DNA from: Frankia sp. AiPa1
Lineage (GTDB): Bacteria > Actinomycetota > Actinomycetes > Frankiales > Frankiaceae
DNA: 64,000 nt
Assembly: GCF_023243075.1 (NCBI RefSeq)
Contig: NZ_JALKFZ020000126.1
Span: 84,774 to 148,773, forward strand
Reading direction: 5' to 3'
Notes under the pieces: model-generated
The model's input: the letters and a program-made list of their open reading frames with translations, nothing else
Database searches by the model: none
What the model was told of the DNA's origin: nothing
Made by a program: the position numbers and the translations under genes
Shown here: positions 28,523 to 37,259 of the stretch, in pieces
Position numbering within the stretch: position 1 is the first letter of the stretch
How the letters are laid out: every line of letters begins with the position of its first letter

Positions 28523-31138
28523 ATGTCCACGGCCGTTCTGAAGGTGACCAGCATGGCCGGAGAGGTCACTGTCCCCTCGGGACAGCCGCGGTTCATCATC
28601 GGGCGAGCACGCAACGCGGACCACGTGATCGCGGACAGCCAGGTCTCGCGGCAGCATCTGATGATCGAGAAGACCGGGCCGGGTTGGGCGGTGCGGGACG
28701 TCAGCACCAACGGGACCTGGCTGGATGGCAGCCGGATGCTGACCGCCATCGAGGTGCGCGGCGATACGCGCTTCCGGCTCGGCTCGCTCAGCGGCCCCGA
28801 GGTCCTCCTTCGCGTCGAGGTCGACAGCGGTCGGGGCAACTACCCGTCCGATGACTTCGGTGGCACGTTCGGCGGAGGTCTCGAGGGCGGGTACGCCGAC
28901 CTGCAGACGATGCTGCCCGGCCAGCCGAGCTACGCTCCGCCCCGCGGACCGGAGCGCACAGCCCCCGCCCCGCCGCGTGCGCCGGTCCGGGCCGGTGCCG
29001 GTGCTGGATCCGGATCCGGCCACGCCCGCCGGACCGCCGGCGCCGCCCCCGCCGTGCCCCCCACCCCGGCCGGGCATACCCGCCTGGACCGCGAGCACGA
29101 GCGCAGCACCACCTACCCGCTGCGCCAGGGCCAGATGCAGATCGGCCGTGGCCGCGGCAACGACATCGTCATCTCCGACCTGCTCGCCTCCCGGCTGCAT
29201 GCCACGCTGACCGTGCGCGGATCCGACATCGAGCTCGTCGACATGGATTCGGCGAACGGAACGTTCCTCGACGGCCGCCGCATCCAGCGCGCCCAGGTCG
29301 TCCAGGGCGACATCATCGCCATCGGTCACCATGTCCTGCAGCTCGAGGGCAACCAGCTCGTCGAGTACATCGACTCTGGCGACGTCAGCTTCGAGGCCGA
29401 GCATCTCAACGTGTGGGCCGGCGACAAGCAGCTCATGCACGACATGACGTTTCGCCTGCCAGGGCAGGCCCTGCTCGGCGTCGTGGGCCCGTCGGGCGCC
29501 GGAAAGTCGACGCTGCTGGGCGCGCTGACCGGCTTCCGCCCCGCCAACGAGGGCTCCGTGCGTTATGCCGGCCGGGACCTCTACGACGAGTACGACGAGC
29601 TGCGCCGCCGGATCGGCTACGTGCCGCAGGACGACATCCTGCACACCTCCCTGACCGTGCGCAAGGCGCTCGAGTACGGCGCCAAGCTGCGGTTCCCGCC
29701 CGACGTGACGCAGGCCGAGCGGGACCGGCGGATTGACGAGGTACTCGCCGAGCTGAACCTCACCCCGCATACCGACACGGTGGTCGCGCGGCTGTCCGGC
29801 GGTCAGCGCAAGCGGGTGTCGGTGGCCCTGGAGCTCCTCACCCGGCCGACGCTGCTCTACTTGGACGAGCCGACCTCGGGTCTCGATCCGGGTATGGACC
29901 TGCAGGTCATGCAGTCGCTGCGCGCGCTCGCCGACGACGGCCGCACCGTCATCGTCGTCACCCACTCGGTGGCGCAGCTTGACCTCTGTGACTACGTCCT
30001 GGTGCTGGCCCCTGGCGGTCATGTCGCCTACTTCGGCCCGCCGGGAGATGCGCTGCCGTTCTTCGGCGAACAGGGTTACCCGTGGGTGTTCCTGCGCCTG
30101 CAGGAAGACCCGGGCGCCGAGTCCGCGGCACGTTTCCGGGCGTCGCGGCATTATGTCCCCGCCTCGGTGACGGCGCCGTCGGCGCGGCCCGAGCCGGAGG
30201 AGTTGCCGAGCATCCGGCAACAGACGGTGCTGTCCCAGCTGGTGTCGCTCAGTAGACGGACGCTGTCGGTCATCGTGTCCGACAAGGGCTATCTGCGGCT
30301 GGCCGTCGCATTCCCGTTCGTGCTGGGCGCGATCCCCCGGTTCATCGGCGGGGACTTCGCCGACACCCACGATCCGTTCACCCCGAACTCGAACGGCCCC
30401 ACCATCTTCCTGATCATGGTGCTGTGTGCCTGCTTCATGGGCATGTCGAACTCCGTGCGGGAAATCGTCAAGGAACGGGCGATCTACCAACGGGAACGCG
30501 CGATCGGGCTGTCGCGGACCGCCTACGTCGGCTCCAAGGTGCTGGTGCTGTTCATCATCACCGTGTTGCAGTCCATCCCGTTCACGGCCATCGGGCTGGC
30601 CGGCCGGCAGCCACCGAACGCCCTGCTGCTCGGCGACTCGTTGCTGGACTGCATGCTCGCGGTGTTCATCGTCACCTTCGCCTCCGGCATGATCGGCCTG
30701 GTGATCTCGGCGCTGGTGGACAATGCCGACAAGACGATGCCGTTGCTGGTGATCGTCACGATGATCCAGCTGGTGTTCTCCGCCGGCATCGTGCCGATCT
30801 CGGGAACGCCGGTCCTGCCGCAGATCTCCGCCATCTCCCCCGCCCGCTGGGGTTACGCCGCCATGGCCGCCGACGCCGATTTCAACGTCATCACCAGTGC
30901 CGGCGTCCAGCGTCCGAAGACCGTCGCCGGCAAGCCCGTCGCCGGCCAGACCGTGCCGGTCAACCCGAACGCGCCGGAACGAGACGCCCTGTTCGACCAC
31001 ACGAAGAAGCAGTACGCCGTCGACATCGCGGGCGGCGTCACCGTCTCCGTGCTCTTCATTGCCATCACCGGAATCCTGCTGCGCCGCCTCGACCCCAAGA
31101 CCAACAGAAAACGGAAGCCGGCAGCGGCAGAACAGTAG
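28523..31138 (+). CDS. FHA-FHA-ABC half-transporter (Rv1747-like)
   Basis: The 871-residue protein has two FHA domains (GRARNADHVI...STNGTWLDG near residues 25-80, and GRGRGNDIVISD...SANGTFLDG near 205-255), an ABC ATPase (Walker A GPSGAGKS at 322-329, LSGGQRKR near 425, LLYLDEPTSGLD near 445) and an ABC-2-type permease with about six helices in the last third. This is the architecture of mycobacterial Rv1747, an exporter controlled by Ser/Thr kinases through its FHA domains. ATG 28523 follows GAGGGGGAG. Its position beside the kinase/phosphatase set suggests it is an output. The 236-bp gap upstream allows a promoter of its own. Confidence 0.9.
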   Translation: MSTAVLKVTSMAGEVTVPSGQPRFIIGRARNADHVIADSQVSRQHLMIEKTGPGWAVRDVSTNGTWLDGSRMLTAIEVRGDTRFRLGSLSGPEVLLRVEVDSGRGNYPSDDFGGTFGGGLEGGYADLQTMLPGQPSYAPPRGPERTAPAPPRAPVRAGAGAGSGSGHARRTAGAAPAVPPTPAGHTRLDREHERSTTYPLRQGQMQIGRGRGNDIVISDLLASRLHATLTVRGSDIELVDMDSANGTFLDGRRIQRAQVVQGDIIAIGHHVLQLEGNQLVEYIDSGDVSFEAEHLNVWAGDKQLMHDMTFRLPGQALLGVVGPSGAGKSTLLGALTGFRPANEGSVRYAGRDLYDEYDELRRRIGYVPQDDILHTSLTVRKALEYGAKLRFPPDVTQAERDRRIDEVLAELNLTPHTDTVVARLSGGQRKRVSVALELLTRPTLLYLDEPTSGLDPGMDLQVMQSLRALADDGRTVIVVTHSVAQLDLCDYVLVLAPGGHVAYFGPPGDALPFFGEQGYPWVFLRLQEDPGAESAARFRASRHYVPASVTAPSARPEPEELPSIRQQTVLSQLVSLSRRTLSVIVSDKGYLRLAVAFPFVLGAIPRFIGGDFADTHDPFTPNSNGPTIFLIMVLCACFMGMSNSVREIVKERAIYQRERAIGLSRTAYVGSKVLVLFIITVLQSIPFTAIGLAGRQPPNALLLGDSLLDCMLAVFIVTFASGMIGLVISALVDNADKTMPLLVIVTMIQLVFSAGIVPISGTPVLPQISAISPARWGYAAMAADADFNVITSAGVQRPKTVAGKPVAGQTVPVNPNAPERDALFDHTKKQYAVDIAGGVTVSVLFIAITGILLRRLDPKTNRKRKPAAAEQ

Positions 31139-31151
31139 CTTCTGGCAGTTC

Positions 31152-31499
31152 ATGGCAATCGGCAGGTCCCGACAGTCCGCGGGGGCCGGCACCGGCCAGG
31201 CGGTCGGTCCCGATGGCCTGGCGGCCGCTCGTGACCAGCGGGACGGACCAGGAGCCGGCCGAAGCGGCCGGGCCGGCGGAGGCGGCATCCTGGCCCGCCT
31301 CGCAGCGGCGATCTCGATGGATTTCTCCTTCCTCGCCGAGCTCGACGAGCTGGGCGGGCGCTACCTGGACAATGCCAACTTCTTCGCCGTCGCCGACCCG
31401 TCCGATCTCACCGACGCGCAGCTCTACGAACTGATGATGACGGAATACCCGGCCTGGCTTCACCAGGCGAGGGCAAACGGCCTCGTCACCGGTCCCTGA
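31152..31499 (+). CDS. Small hypothetical protein after the FHA-ABC exporter
   Basis: This 115-residue frame begins 13 bp after the exporter stop. The first half is Gly/Arg-rich and may not be translated. The second half, from ATG 31317 (MDFSFLAELDELGGRYLDN), looks like a real acidic protein of 60 residues with DLTDAQLYELMMTEYPAWLHQA. I do not recognise it. No good ribosome site precedes either start. It is convergent with the next gene. Confidence 0.45.
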   Translation: MAIGRSRQSAGAGTGQAVGPDGLAAARDQRDGPGAGRSGRAGGGGILARLAAAISMDFSFLAELDELGGRYLDNANFFAVADPSDLTDAQLYELMMTEYPAWLHQARANGLVTGP

Positions 31500-31531
31500 G
31501 CAGGTGAACCGGGGCGTCGGCCAGGAGCGGG

Positions 31532-32764
31532 TCAGGCGCCGACACGCTCCCCGCAGAAGTTGGGATCGACCGTCGTCACGCCGTCGCCGGCGCTGTTGAT
31601 CGCGACGAACGGGTAGCACACGGGCATCTTGCCGAAGTCAGCCTCGAAGTTCATAGCCGAGATGAGGCCCCCGGCGGTGTAGTCCCTCACCGCGCGCAGA
31701 CCGGTTATGAAACTGGACCTGGTCGGGCACGTGCCGGCCGTCTGCAGGCCACGGACCACCATATCCCCGATGAGGTACCCGACCCGGGCCACGACCTGGC
31801 CGATGTCCTGTAGTTCCGGCGCGTACGCGGCCATCGCCTTCTCGTAGGCGATGTACGCGGGCAACCGCGGATCCGCCGGCTGCGTATTGTAGAAGGTAAT
31901 GCCGGCCAGCAGCGGGCCATAGTTCTTCATTACATCGACGCCGGGTGGCGCGCCGGAGCTGATGATGACTTTAGGGTTGATGTTCTTCCGCCGCACGGCG
32001 GCGACGATCTGGACGAAAGTTTCGGTCGTGAGCGGGCTGACCAGGGTGTCCACTTTGTTCACGGTCATCAGATGAATGATCTGATCGATCTGATGCTGGC
32101 TTGGTGTCTCGTCCGCGACCGCCGTCACCACCGGGATGCCCTTTGACTGGAAGCTGGATTCCAGCTGTTTGGCGATGTTCGCCGAGAGGCCGAGACCGGC
32201 CGGGTCGGAGACGACCAGGGCCCGGGTTCCACCATGCGCCTGCGCGTACTTCCCGAAGGTGGTGACCGAAGCCGCCGAACTGGTGGCGATCTGGGAATAG
32301 TTGAAGGTGAACATGTTCCGGTACTGTGCCCATACGGGCTCCGCGGCGATACCGATCACCGGAACACCCGTGGCGTGAAGATACGCGGCTCCGCCGGTCG
32401 AGGTCGCGGTCGACTCAAGAACGGCGAAGACTTTCTTGTTCTCCACCAGGTTCCGACTGACCACCCCGTTGGTGTCCAGCCTTCCCCGGTCGTCCGCCCA
32501 GATATAATGGATCCGCCGACCATTCACGCCGCCGGCCGCGTTCGCGGCACCCAACCTGGCATCCAGCCCGGCTCGCACCGTCTGAAAAGTGGCGGCCAGC
32601 GCCCCGGTGTCCGGATAGATTAGGCCGACGTCAACCTCACTGCTCGAGACTCCAGGTGTGGTGCCGCAGGATGCGCCCGCCGCGGTCGGACTGCCGCCGC
32701 AGCCTGCCGCAACGGCGCCGAACAGCAGTACAGCCGATAACAACGACAGTGCTCGAATTCTCAC
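31532..32764 (-). CDS. Orphan ABC substrate-binding lipoprotein, branched-chain amino acid type
   Basis: The 410-residue protein has a lipoprotein signal (VAAGC, Cys22) and a type 1 periplasmic binding fold (VDVGLIYPDTGALA near residue 45, GLDARLGAANAAGGVNGR, and VTTVDPNFCGE at the end). GTG 32764 is chosen because GGAGAGG lies upstream and the lipobox is then correctly spaced; ATG 32821 adds 19 residues that do not fit a signal peptide. No permease or ATPase gene lies next to it, so it must share the transporters at 3.4 or 60 kb or act as a sensor. Confidence 0.85.
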   Translation of the reverse strand: MRIRALSLLSAVLLFGAVAAGCGGSPTAAGASCGTTPGVSSSEVDVGLIYPDTGALAATFQTVRAGLDARLGAANAAGGVNGRRIHYIWADDRGRLDTNGVVSRNLVENKKVFAVLESTATSTGGAAYLHATGVPVIGIAAEPVWAQYRNMFTFNYSQIATSSAASVTTFGKYAQAHGGTRALVVSDPAGLGLSANIAKQLESSFQSKGIPVVTAVADETPSQHQIDQIIHLMTVNKVDTLVSPLTTETFVQIVAAVRRKNINPKVIISSGAPPGVDVMKNYGPLLAGITFYNTQPADPRLPAYIAYEKAMAAYAPELQDIGQVVARVGYLIGDMVVRGLQTAGTCPTRSSFITGLRAVRDYTAGGLISAMNFEADFGKMPVCYPFVAINSAGDGVTTVDPNFCGERVGA

Positions 32765-32972
32765 AGAAGCGGGCCTCTCCGCACATAGCTCGACAGGCCG
32801 CCAGAGTAGCATCCGTAACACAATCGTCTAACTATCAAATCACAATCGGCTTGCCATTGTATCGACGCGAGAGACCCGGTATAGGCAGTACTACGTACCG
32901 TTTTGTCCAAACATTCGATGCTTTCAGCCTCATCAAGGACAAAGTGCCATCGGATGTCTGAAGTCACGATCC

Positions 32973-33557
32973 GTGATGACGCTCGAAGGGTCTCAGCCGG
33001 ATCAGGAATTCGACGACCAGGCAGCCCGGCGCCGCACCTATCGGTCGGAGATCCTGACCTACATCGCGGGCGCCGGCAGCGAGACCACGACGCGGTTGAT
33101 CGGCTGGACCGGCGCGTTGCTCGCCGAGCATCCCGAGCAGCGCCGTGAGCTGGTCCAGGATCCGTCGCGCATTCCCGTGGCCATCGAGGAGATCCTGCGC
33201 TTCGAGCCGCCGGCCATCCACGTGGCCCGCTACGTCTCGCGGGACGCGGAGTTCCACGGCACCACCGTGCCCGCGGGCAGCGCCATCAGCCTCCTGATCG
33301 GCTCCGCCAACCGGGACCAGCGCCGCCGGCCCGACGGCGACACCTTCGACATCCACCGGACCCCCGGCCCGACCCTCTCCTTCGGTCACGGACCGCATTT
33401 CTGCCTGGGGGCCTCACTCGCCCGGGTCGAGGGCCGTGTCGCGCTGGAGGAGATCCTTCGGCGGTTCCCCGAGTGGGATATCGACGTCGAGGGCGCGAAG
33501 CTCGCGTCGACCGCCACCGTCCGCGGCTGGGAGACGCTGCCGGCTTTCATCCGATGA
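32973..33557 (+). pseudogene. C-terminal half of a cytochrome P450
   Basis: Only ~194 residues of a normally ~400-residue P450 remain. They contain the I-helix oxygen-binding motif (AGAGSETTTR), the ExxR motif (EEILRF), and the haem loop FGHGPHFCLGASLAR with the iron-ligating Cys at position 144 of the fragment. The part before the I-helix (B-C loop, F-G region) is absent and the AT-rich sequence upstream does not encode it in any frame. The reading frame is intact, but substrate binding would be impossible. It is a deletion remnant. Confidence 0.85.
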
Positions 33558-33607
33558 CGCCGGACTCCCTCCCGGCGTAAAGTCCGCTGCCGAGCGAGGG
33601 AGTTCGC

Positions 33608-34405
33608 ATGACGGACGATCTGGGCGCGGCCGGGCTGCGCTTCGAACGCGACGGGGTCATCGGCTGGTGCGTCATCGACCGGCCGGCGGCCCGCAACGCG
33701 CTGACGGCGGCCATGTATTACGGCGTGAAACGGGCGGTGCGGCTCGTCAACAGTGATCCCGACCTGGCCGCGCTCATCATCACCGGCACCGGTGACGTGT
33801 TCGCGCCGGGCGGCGACCTCGGCAGCCGGTCCGAGCCGGGAGACCACGTGCCCGCCGGCATCGACGGTGCGGACATCCTGCCGTTCCTCACTGTCCGCGA
33901 CAGCCAGGCCCCGGTGATCTCCGCCGTCAACGGCATCTGCCAGGGCGGCGGCCTGCTCATCGCGATGATGAGCGACATCGCCGTGGTCAGCGACCGGGCC
34001 ACCTTCCGGGCCCCCGAGCTGCTGCGCGGCATTCCCGACGCGACCTATGCGGCCGTCCTGCCCGCCCACGTCGGCCTCGCCGTGGCCCGCGACCTGCTGC
34101 TCTCGGGCCGCCGGCTCGACGCCATCGAGGCGCAGCGCCTCGGCCTGATCAGCCGGATCGTGCCGCACGAGCGGCTGCGCGAGGCCGCCGTCCAGGCGGT
34201 CACGGAGGTTCTGCGCACCGCCCCGGATGCCCGCCTGCACGTCAAGCGCATGCTCACCGAGCACTATCCCTCGGTTGACTACCAGACGATGTTCTGGGCC
34301 CTGCGGCACTCCACGGAAACCCGGGAGGGAATGCTCTCGTTCATGGAGAAGCGTCCGCCCTCCTGGGTTCCCGAGTCCCTGGCCGCGCCCGCCGACCAGC
34401 GGTGA
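33608..34405 (+). CDS. Enoyl-CoA hydratase/isomerase (crotonase) family protein
   Basis: The 265-residue protein has the crotonase fold: IDRPAARNAL near residue 23, an oxyanion-hole segment (VFAPGGDLG), and NGICQGGGLLIAMMSDIA. Compared with rat enoyl-CoA hydratase, the position of Glu144 is Leu (GGGLLIAM) and the Glu164 equivalent is present in RAPEL. It may therefore be an isomerase, thioesterase or other crotonase rather than a hydratase. ATG 33608 follows GAGGGAG. The gene stands between the P450 fragment and a lipase-like gene. Confidence 0.88.
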   Translation: MTDDLGAAGLRFERDGVIGWCVIDRPAARNALTAAMYYGVKRAVRLVNSDPDLAALIITGTGDVFAPGGDLGSRSEPGDHVPAGIDGADILPFLTVRDSQAPVISAVNGICQGGGLLIAMMSDIAVVSDRATFRAPELLRGIPDATYAAVLPAHVGLAVARDLLLSGRRLDAIEAQRLGLISRIVPHERLREAAVQAVTEVLRTAPDARLHVKRMLTEHYPSVDYQTMFWALRHSTETREGMLSFMEKRPPSWVPESLAAPADQR

Positions 34406-34576
34406 CGCGAGGCTCCCCGCCGCTGGCCGCGGGGTCGGCAACAGCGACGACCGCGTGACGGCGATCCACCCGTCGCCGCGACACGCGACTGGGTGGTCCT
34501 GGCGCATGCGGGGTGTTGGATCAGCACTCGGGATATTACTTTCCGCATTGGTTCACTAGCGGAAAGAGGTCACGTG

Positions 34577-35791
34577 ATGGCGAATCAGGATCTCGAGCGC
34601 GCTCGGCGGGCGATCGGGCCGATCGGGCTGGTCACCGCGGCGGGCGAGCAGCCGACCCGGCTGGCGCCGAAAGCCGACGAGGAATGGTCGCTCCCGGGCG
34701 GAAGGGCGCTGGTCTACTACGGCCAGGGCAACCGGGGCATAGTCCGCCCGGTTCTCCTGGCGGACGGCTTCGAGTCTGGTCCGACCAATTTCGACGCGGT
34801 CTGGGAGCATGTCGACGGTGAACCGCACCGGTTCGCCACCAGGCTGCGGGAGCAGGGCCGCGATCTCATCCTGATCGGCTTCGACGAGCGCTCCGCGTCC
34901 ATTCTGAACAACGCGAGCACCGCGACGGCCGCGATTCACCAGGCCGTCACCGAGCGGCTCGGCGACACCCGCCTGCTCGTCGGCGGTTTCAGCATGGGCG
35001 GAATCGTCACCCGCTACGCGCTGGCCCGCATGGAACTGCAACGCATCGACCATCAGGTCGGGGTGTATCTCTCGGTCGACAGCCCGCACCGGGGTGCGAC
35101 CGTACCGATCGCGCTGCAGGCGATCGCCCATCACCTCGCACCCGTGAACGACACGTTGTCCCAGCTACTCAACAGCGCGGCCGCCCGTCAGCTGCTGTGG
35201 CGTCACATCGAGGAGCCGACGGGGGATTCCTCCACCGAGGACTCGGCCCGTACCGAGTTCCTGGAGCAGCTGGACCGCGTCGGCGGCTGGCCCCGGATCC
35301 CGCGCCTGCTCGGCGTGGCCAGCGGCGTCGGCACCGGCCATCGCAACGGCGTACCGCCCGGCGTCCTGGCGCTGCGCAGCAACGGCCCATGGCTGACCGA
35401 CACCCAACTGTTCACCCAGGCCGGTGGACGCGACCGCGTCGTCGCGGAGCTGCGCGGCCTGCTCGGCGAGGTCACCGTCCGTACCAACAACTTCCCTGAC
35501 CTCGACGGCGCGCCCGGCGGGACGCTCGGCTCGTTCGGCATCCTCGCCGACACGCTGAAGGACGCCGGCGAGAGTGTCGACGTCTCCCATCGCTCGATCT
35601 GCTTCGTGCCGTCGGTCAGCGCCGTCGCGGTCCGTGGAATCGAGACCAACGACGACCTCTACGTCAACATCGACAACCTGCCCCCGGAGGAGAGCGAGCT
35701 GGACGACTTCCTCTGCTCCTCCACCCCGGTCCCCCACAGCGCCCTCACCGACGAGATCAGCGCCTGGATCCTCGACCGCCTCCCCGACTGA
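34577..35791 (+). CDS. Alpha/beta-hydrolase, lipase-like
   Basis: The 404-residue protein has a lipase nucleophile elbow GFSMGG with Ser139, preceded by RDLILIGFDERSAS and followed by VYLSVDSPHRGATVP, as in PGAP1- or triacylglycerol-lipase-like hydrolases. No signal peptide is seen, so it is probably cytoplasmic. ATG 34577 is favoured (GGAAAGAGG seven bases upstream), with GTG 34574 as alternative. The substrate is not evident. The stop codon is the start of a tandem repeat. Confidence 0.8.
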   Translation: MANQDLERARRAIGPIGLVTAAGEQPTRLAPKADEEWSLPGGRALVYYGQGNRGIVRPVLLADGFESGPTNFDAVWEHVDGEPHRFATRLREQGRDLILIGFDERSASILNNASTATAAIHQAVTERLGDTRLLVGGFSMGGIVTRYALARMELQRIDHQVGVYLSVDSPHRGATVPIALQAIAHHLAPVNDTLSQLLNSAAARQLLWRHIEEPTGDSSTEDSARTEFLEQLDRVGGWPRIPRLLGVASGVGTGHRNGVPPGVLALRSNGPWLTDTQLFTQAGGRDRVVAELRGLLGEVTVRTNNFPDLDGAPGGTLGSFGILADTLKDAGESVDVSHRSICFVPSVSAVAVRGIETNDDLYVNIDNLPPEESELDDFLCSSTPVPHSALTDEISAWILDRLPD

Positions 35792-35839
35792 CCCTCTGTC
35801 CCTGGCTGACCCTCTCTCCCTGGCTGACCCTCGTCCAGG
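35788..35839 (+). repeat. Tandem 18-bp repeat starting at the hydrolase stop codon
   Basis: Units CTGACCCTCTGTCCCTGG (35788), CTGACCCTCTCTCCCTGG (35806) and a shorter third copy (35824-35839) follow head to tail. The stop TGA (35789-35791) lies in the first unit, and TGA recurs in the others. Confidence 0.9.
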
Positions 35840-35936
35840 TACACGCCTGGGAGGTGATCGTTCGGACGGGAGGACCCGGGCGGTCATCTCCCGAGAGACA
35901 GGTTCGTGCGGTGACCGCCCGAGAGGCAAGCCCTGA

Positions 35937-35976
35937 GCGGTCACCGGACGAGGGGGCAGCCTCGTCCGGTGACCGC
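35937..35976. repeat. Perfect 17-bp inverted repeat
   Basis: GCGGTCACCGGACGAGG (35937-35953) is exactly complementary to 35960-35976 across a 6-bp GGGCAG spacer. The same GGTGACCGC motif also occurs at 35910-35918. It could be a terminator for the hydrolase gene, although it lies ~145 bp past the stop, or the tip of a mobile or regulatory element. The remaining sequence between 35840 and 36172 holds no other supported feature apart from the small frame at 35969. Confidence 0.75.
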
Positions 35977-36100
35977 CTGGACACCCGAGCGCCACGGCGA
36001 CACCTGCCTGGTGCGTCTGGTCGACGCCGGAGCCGGCGACAAGCTGGGCGGCCTCGCGACCCAGCTGGCCGATCTGCCGAGGCTCCGCGCGACCGCCTGA
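35969..36100 (+). other. Short open frame, possible gene remnant
   Basis: A 43-residue frame from GTG 35969 to TGA 36098 (HGDTCLVRLVDAG...LADLPRLRATA) has protein-like composition and could be the tail of a lost gene. Its GTG lies in the right arm of the 17-bp inverted repeat. I do not recognise it, and no ribosome site is visible. Translation is unproven. Confidence 0.25.
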
Positions 36101-36172
36101 GGCGGGCCGCCCGCGCGCCCTCCCCGCACCATCCTGAGCGTCGGACCGTCCCATGTGTTGAGCGGATCGGGC

Positions 36173-36186
36173 TAGAGTCGGGCTCC
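36173..36186 (+). promoter_or_regulatory. TAGAGT box placed for a leaderless transcript
   Basis: TAGAGT (36173-36178) lies 14 bp upstream of ATG 36187 and there is no ribosome-binding sequence between them. This is the spacing expected when transcription starts at the initiation codon. No good -35 was found. Confidence 0.4.
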
Positions 36187-37230
36187 ATGAAGGTTGATGG
36201 TGGACTGTCGTCCTCCCTGTCCGGCGTCCCGGCCGCGGCCGGCAGGCTCGAGCGGCTGGGTTATGACGGCGCCTGGTGCGGCGAGGTGAACAGCGATCCC
36301 TTCCTGCCGCTCGTGCTCGCCGCCGAGCACACGTCCCGGATCGAGATCGGGACGTCGATCGCGGTGGCGTTCGCCCGCAACCCGATGTCCGTCGCCCAGC
36401 TTGGCTGGGACCTGCAGGCCTACTCGCAGGGCCGGTTCGTCCTCGGCCTCGGCTCGCAGGTGCGCCCGCACATCGAGCGCAGGTTCGGCATGCCCTGGGG
36501 CAGGCCGGTCGCCCGGATGCGGGAGTTCGTCCTCGCGCTGCGGGCGATCTGGTCGTCCTGGCAGGACGGGACACCGCTGCGGTTCGAGGGCGAGTACTAC
36601 ACCCACACGCTCATGACGCCGGCCTTCGTCCCCGCAGCGCACCCCCACGGCCAGCCGAAGATCTTCGTGGCCGCGGTCGGCGCCGCGATGACCAGGCTGT
36701 GTGGTGAGGTGACGGACGGCATTTACACCCACGCGTTCACCACCCCGCGCTACCTGCGCGAAGTCACTGTCCCGGCCCTGCTCGACGGCCTGGCCAGCGC
36801 CGGGAGAACCCGCACCGACCTCCAGATCAGCTATCCGGCCTTCGTGGCGACCGGGCAGAACGACGCCGAGATCGAGGCCGCCGCCGACGCGATGCGCCAC
36901 CGGATCGCCTTCTACGGGTCGACTCCCGCCTACCGGGCCGTGCTCGACCTGCACGGCTGGGGTGACCTGCACACCGACCTGCACAGGCTGTCGCGGCAGG
37001 GAGAGTGGGCCGCGATGGGCCGGCTCATCGACGACGAGATCCTCGATGCCTTCGTCGTCGTCGCCCCGCTCGACACCCTGGCCGATCGCATCCGCGACCG
37101 CTTCGGGGGCGTGGTCGACCGGCTCATGCTGAGTCTCCCGGCGGACACACCCGCGGAAACCACCCAGGCGGTGCTGGACGCGGTGCGAACCCCCGTGGCC
37201 GCAACCCCCGCCGAGGCGGCGCATTCGTAG
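36187..37230 (+). CDS. LLM-class F420-dependent oxidoreductase
   Basis: The 347-residue protein shows YDGAWCGEVNSDPFLPL near residue 25, IEIGTSIAVAFARNP near 55, and YSQGRFVLGLGSQVRPHIERRFG near 80. These are typical of LLM oxidoreductases and, from memory, of the MSMEG_2256-like subgroup. ATG 36187 is the homology start; the frame is open further upstream but through non-coding sequence. It is convergent with an amidohydrolase gene (29-bp gap), as in mycobacterial clusters where such oxidoreductases sit beside amidohydrolases. Confidence 0.88.
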   Translation: MKVDGGLSSSLSGVPAAAGRLERLGYDGAWCGEVNSDPFLPLVLAAEHTSRIEIGTSIAVAFARNPMSVAQLGWDLQAYSQGRFVLGLGSQVRPHIERRFGMPWGRPVARMREFVLALRAIWSSWQDGTPLRFEGEYYTHTLMTPAFVPAAHPHGQPKIFVAAVGAAMTRLCGEVTDGIYTHAFTTPRYLREVTVPALLDGLASAGRTRTDLQISYPAFVATGQNDAEIEAAADAMRHRIAFYGSTPAYRAVLDLHGWGDLHTDLHRLSRQGEWAAMGRLIDDEILDAFVVVAPLDTLADRIRDRFGGVVDRLMLSLPADTPAETTQAVLDAVRTPVAATPAEAAHS

Positions 37231-37259
37231 CCCCACGCGGCGGCCGAGCCCGGACCGGC

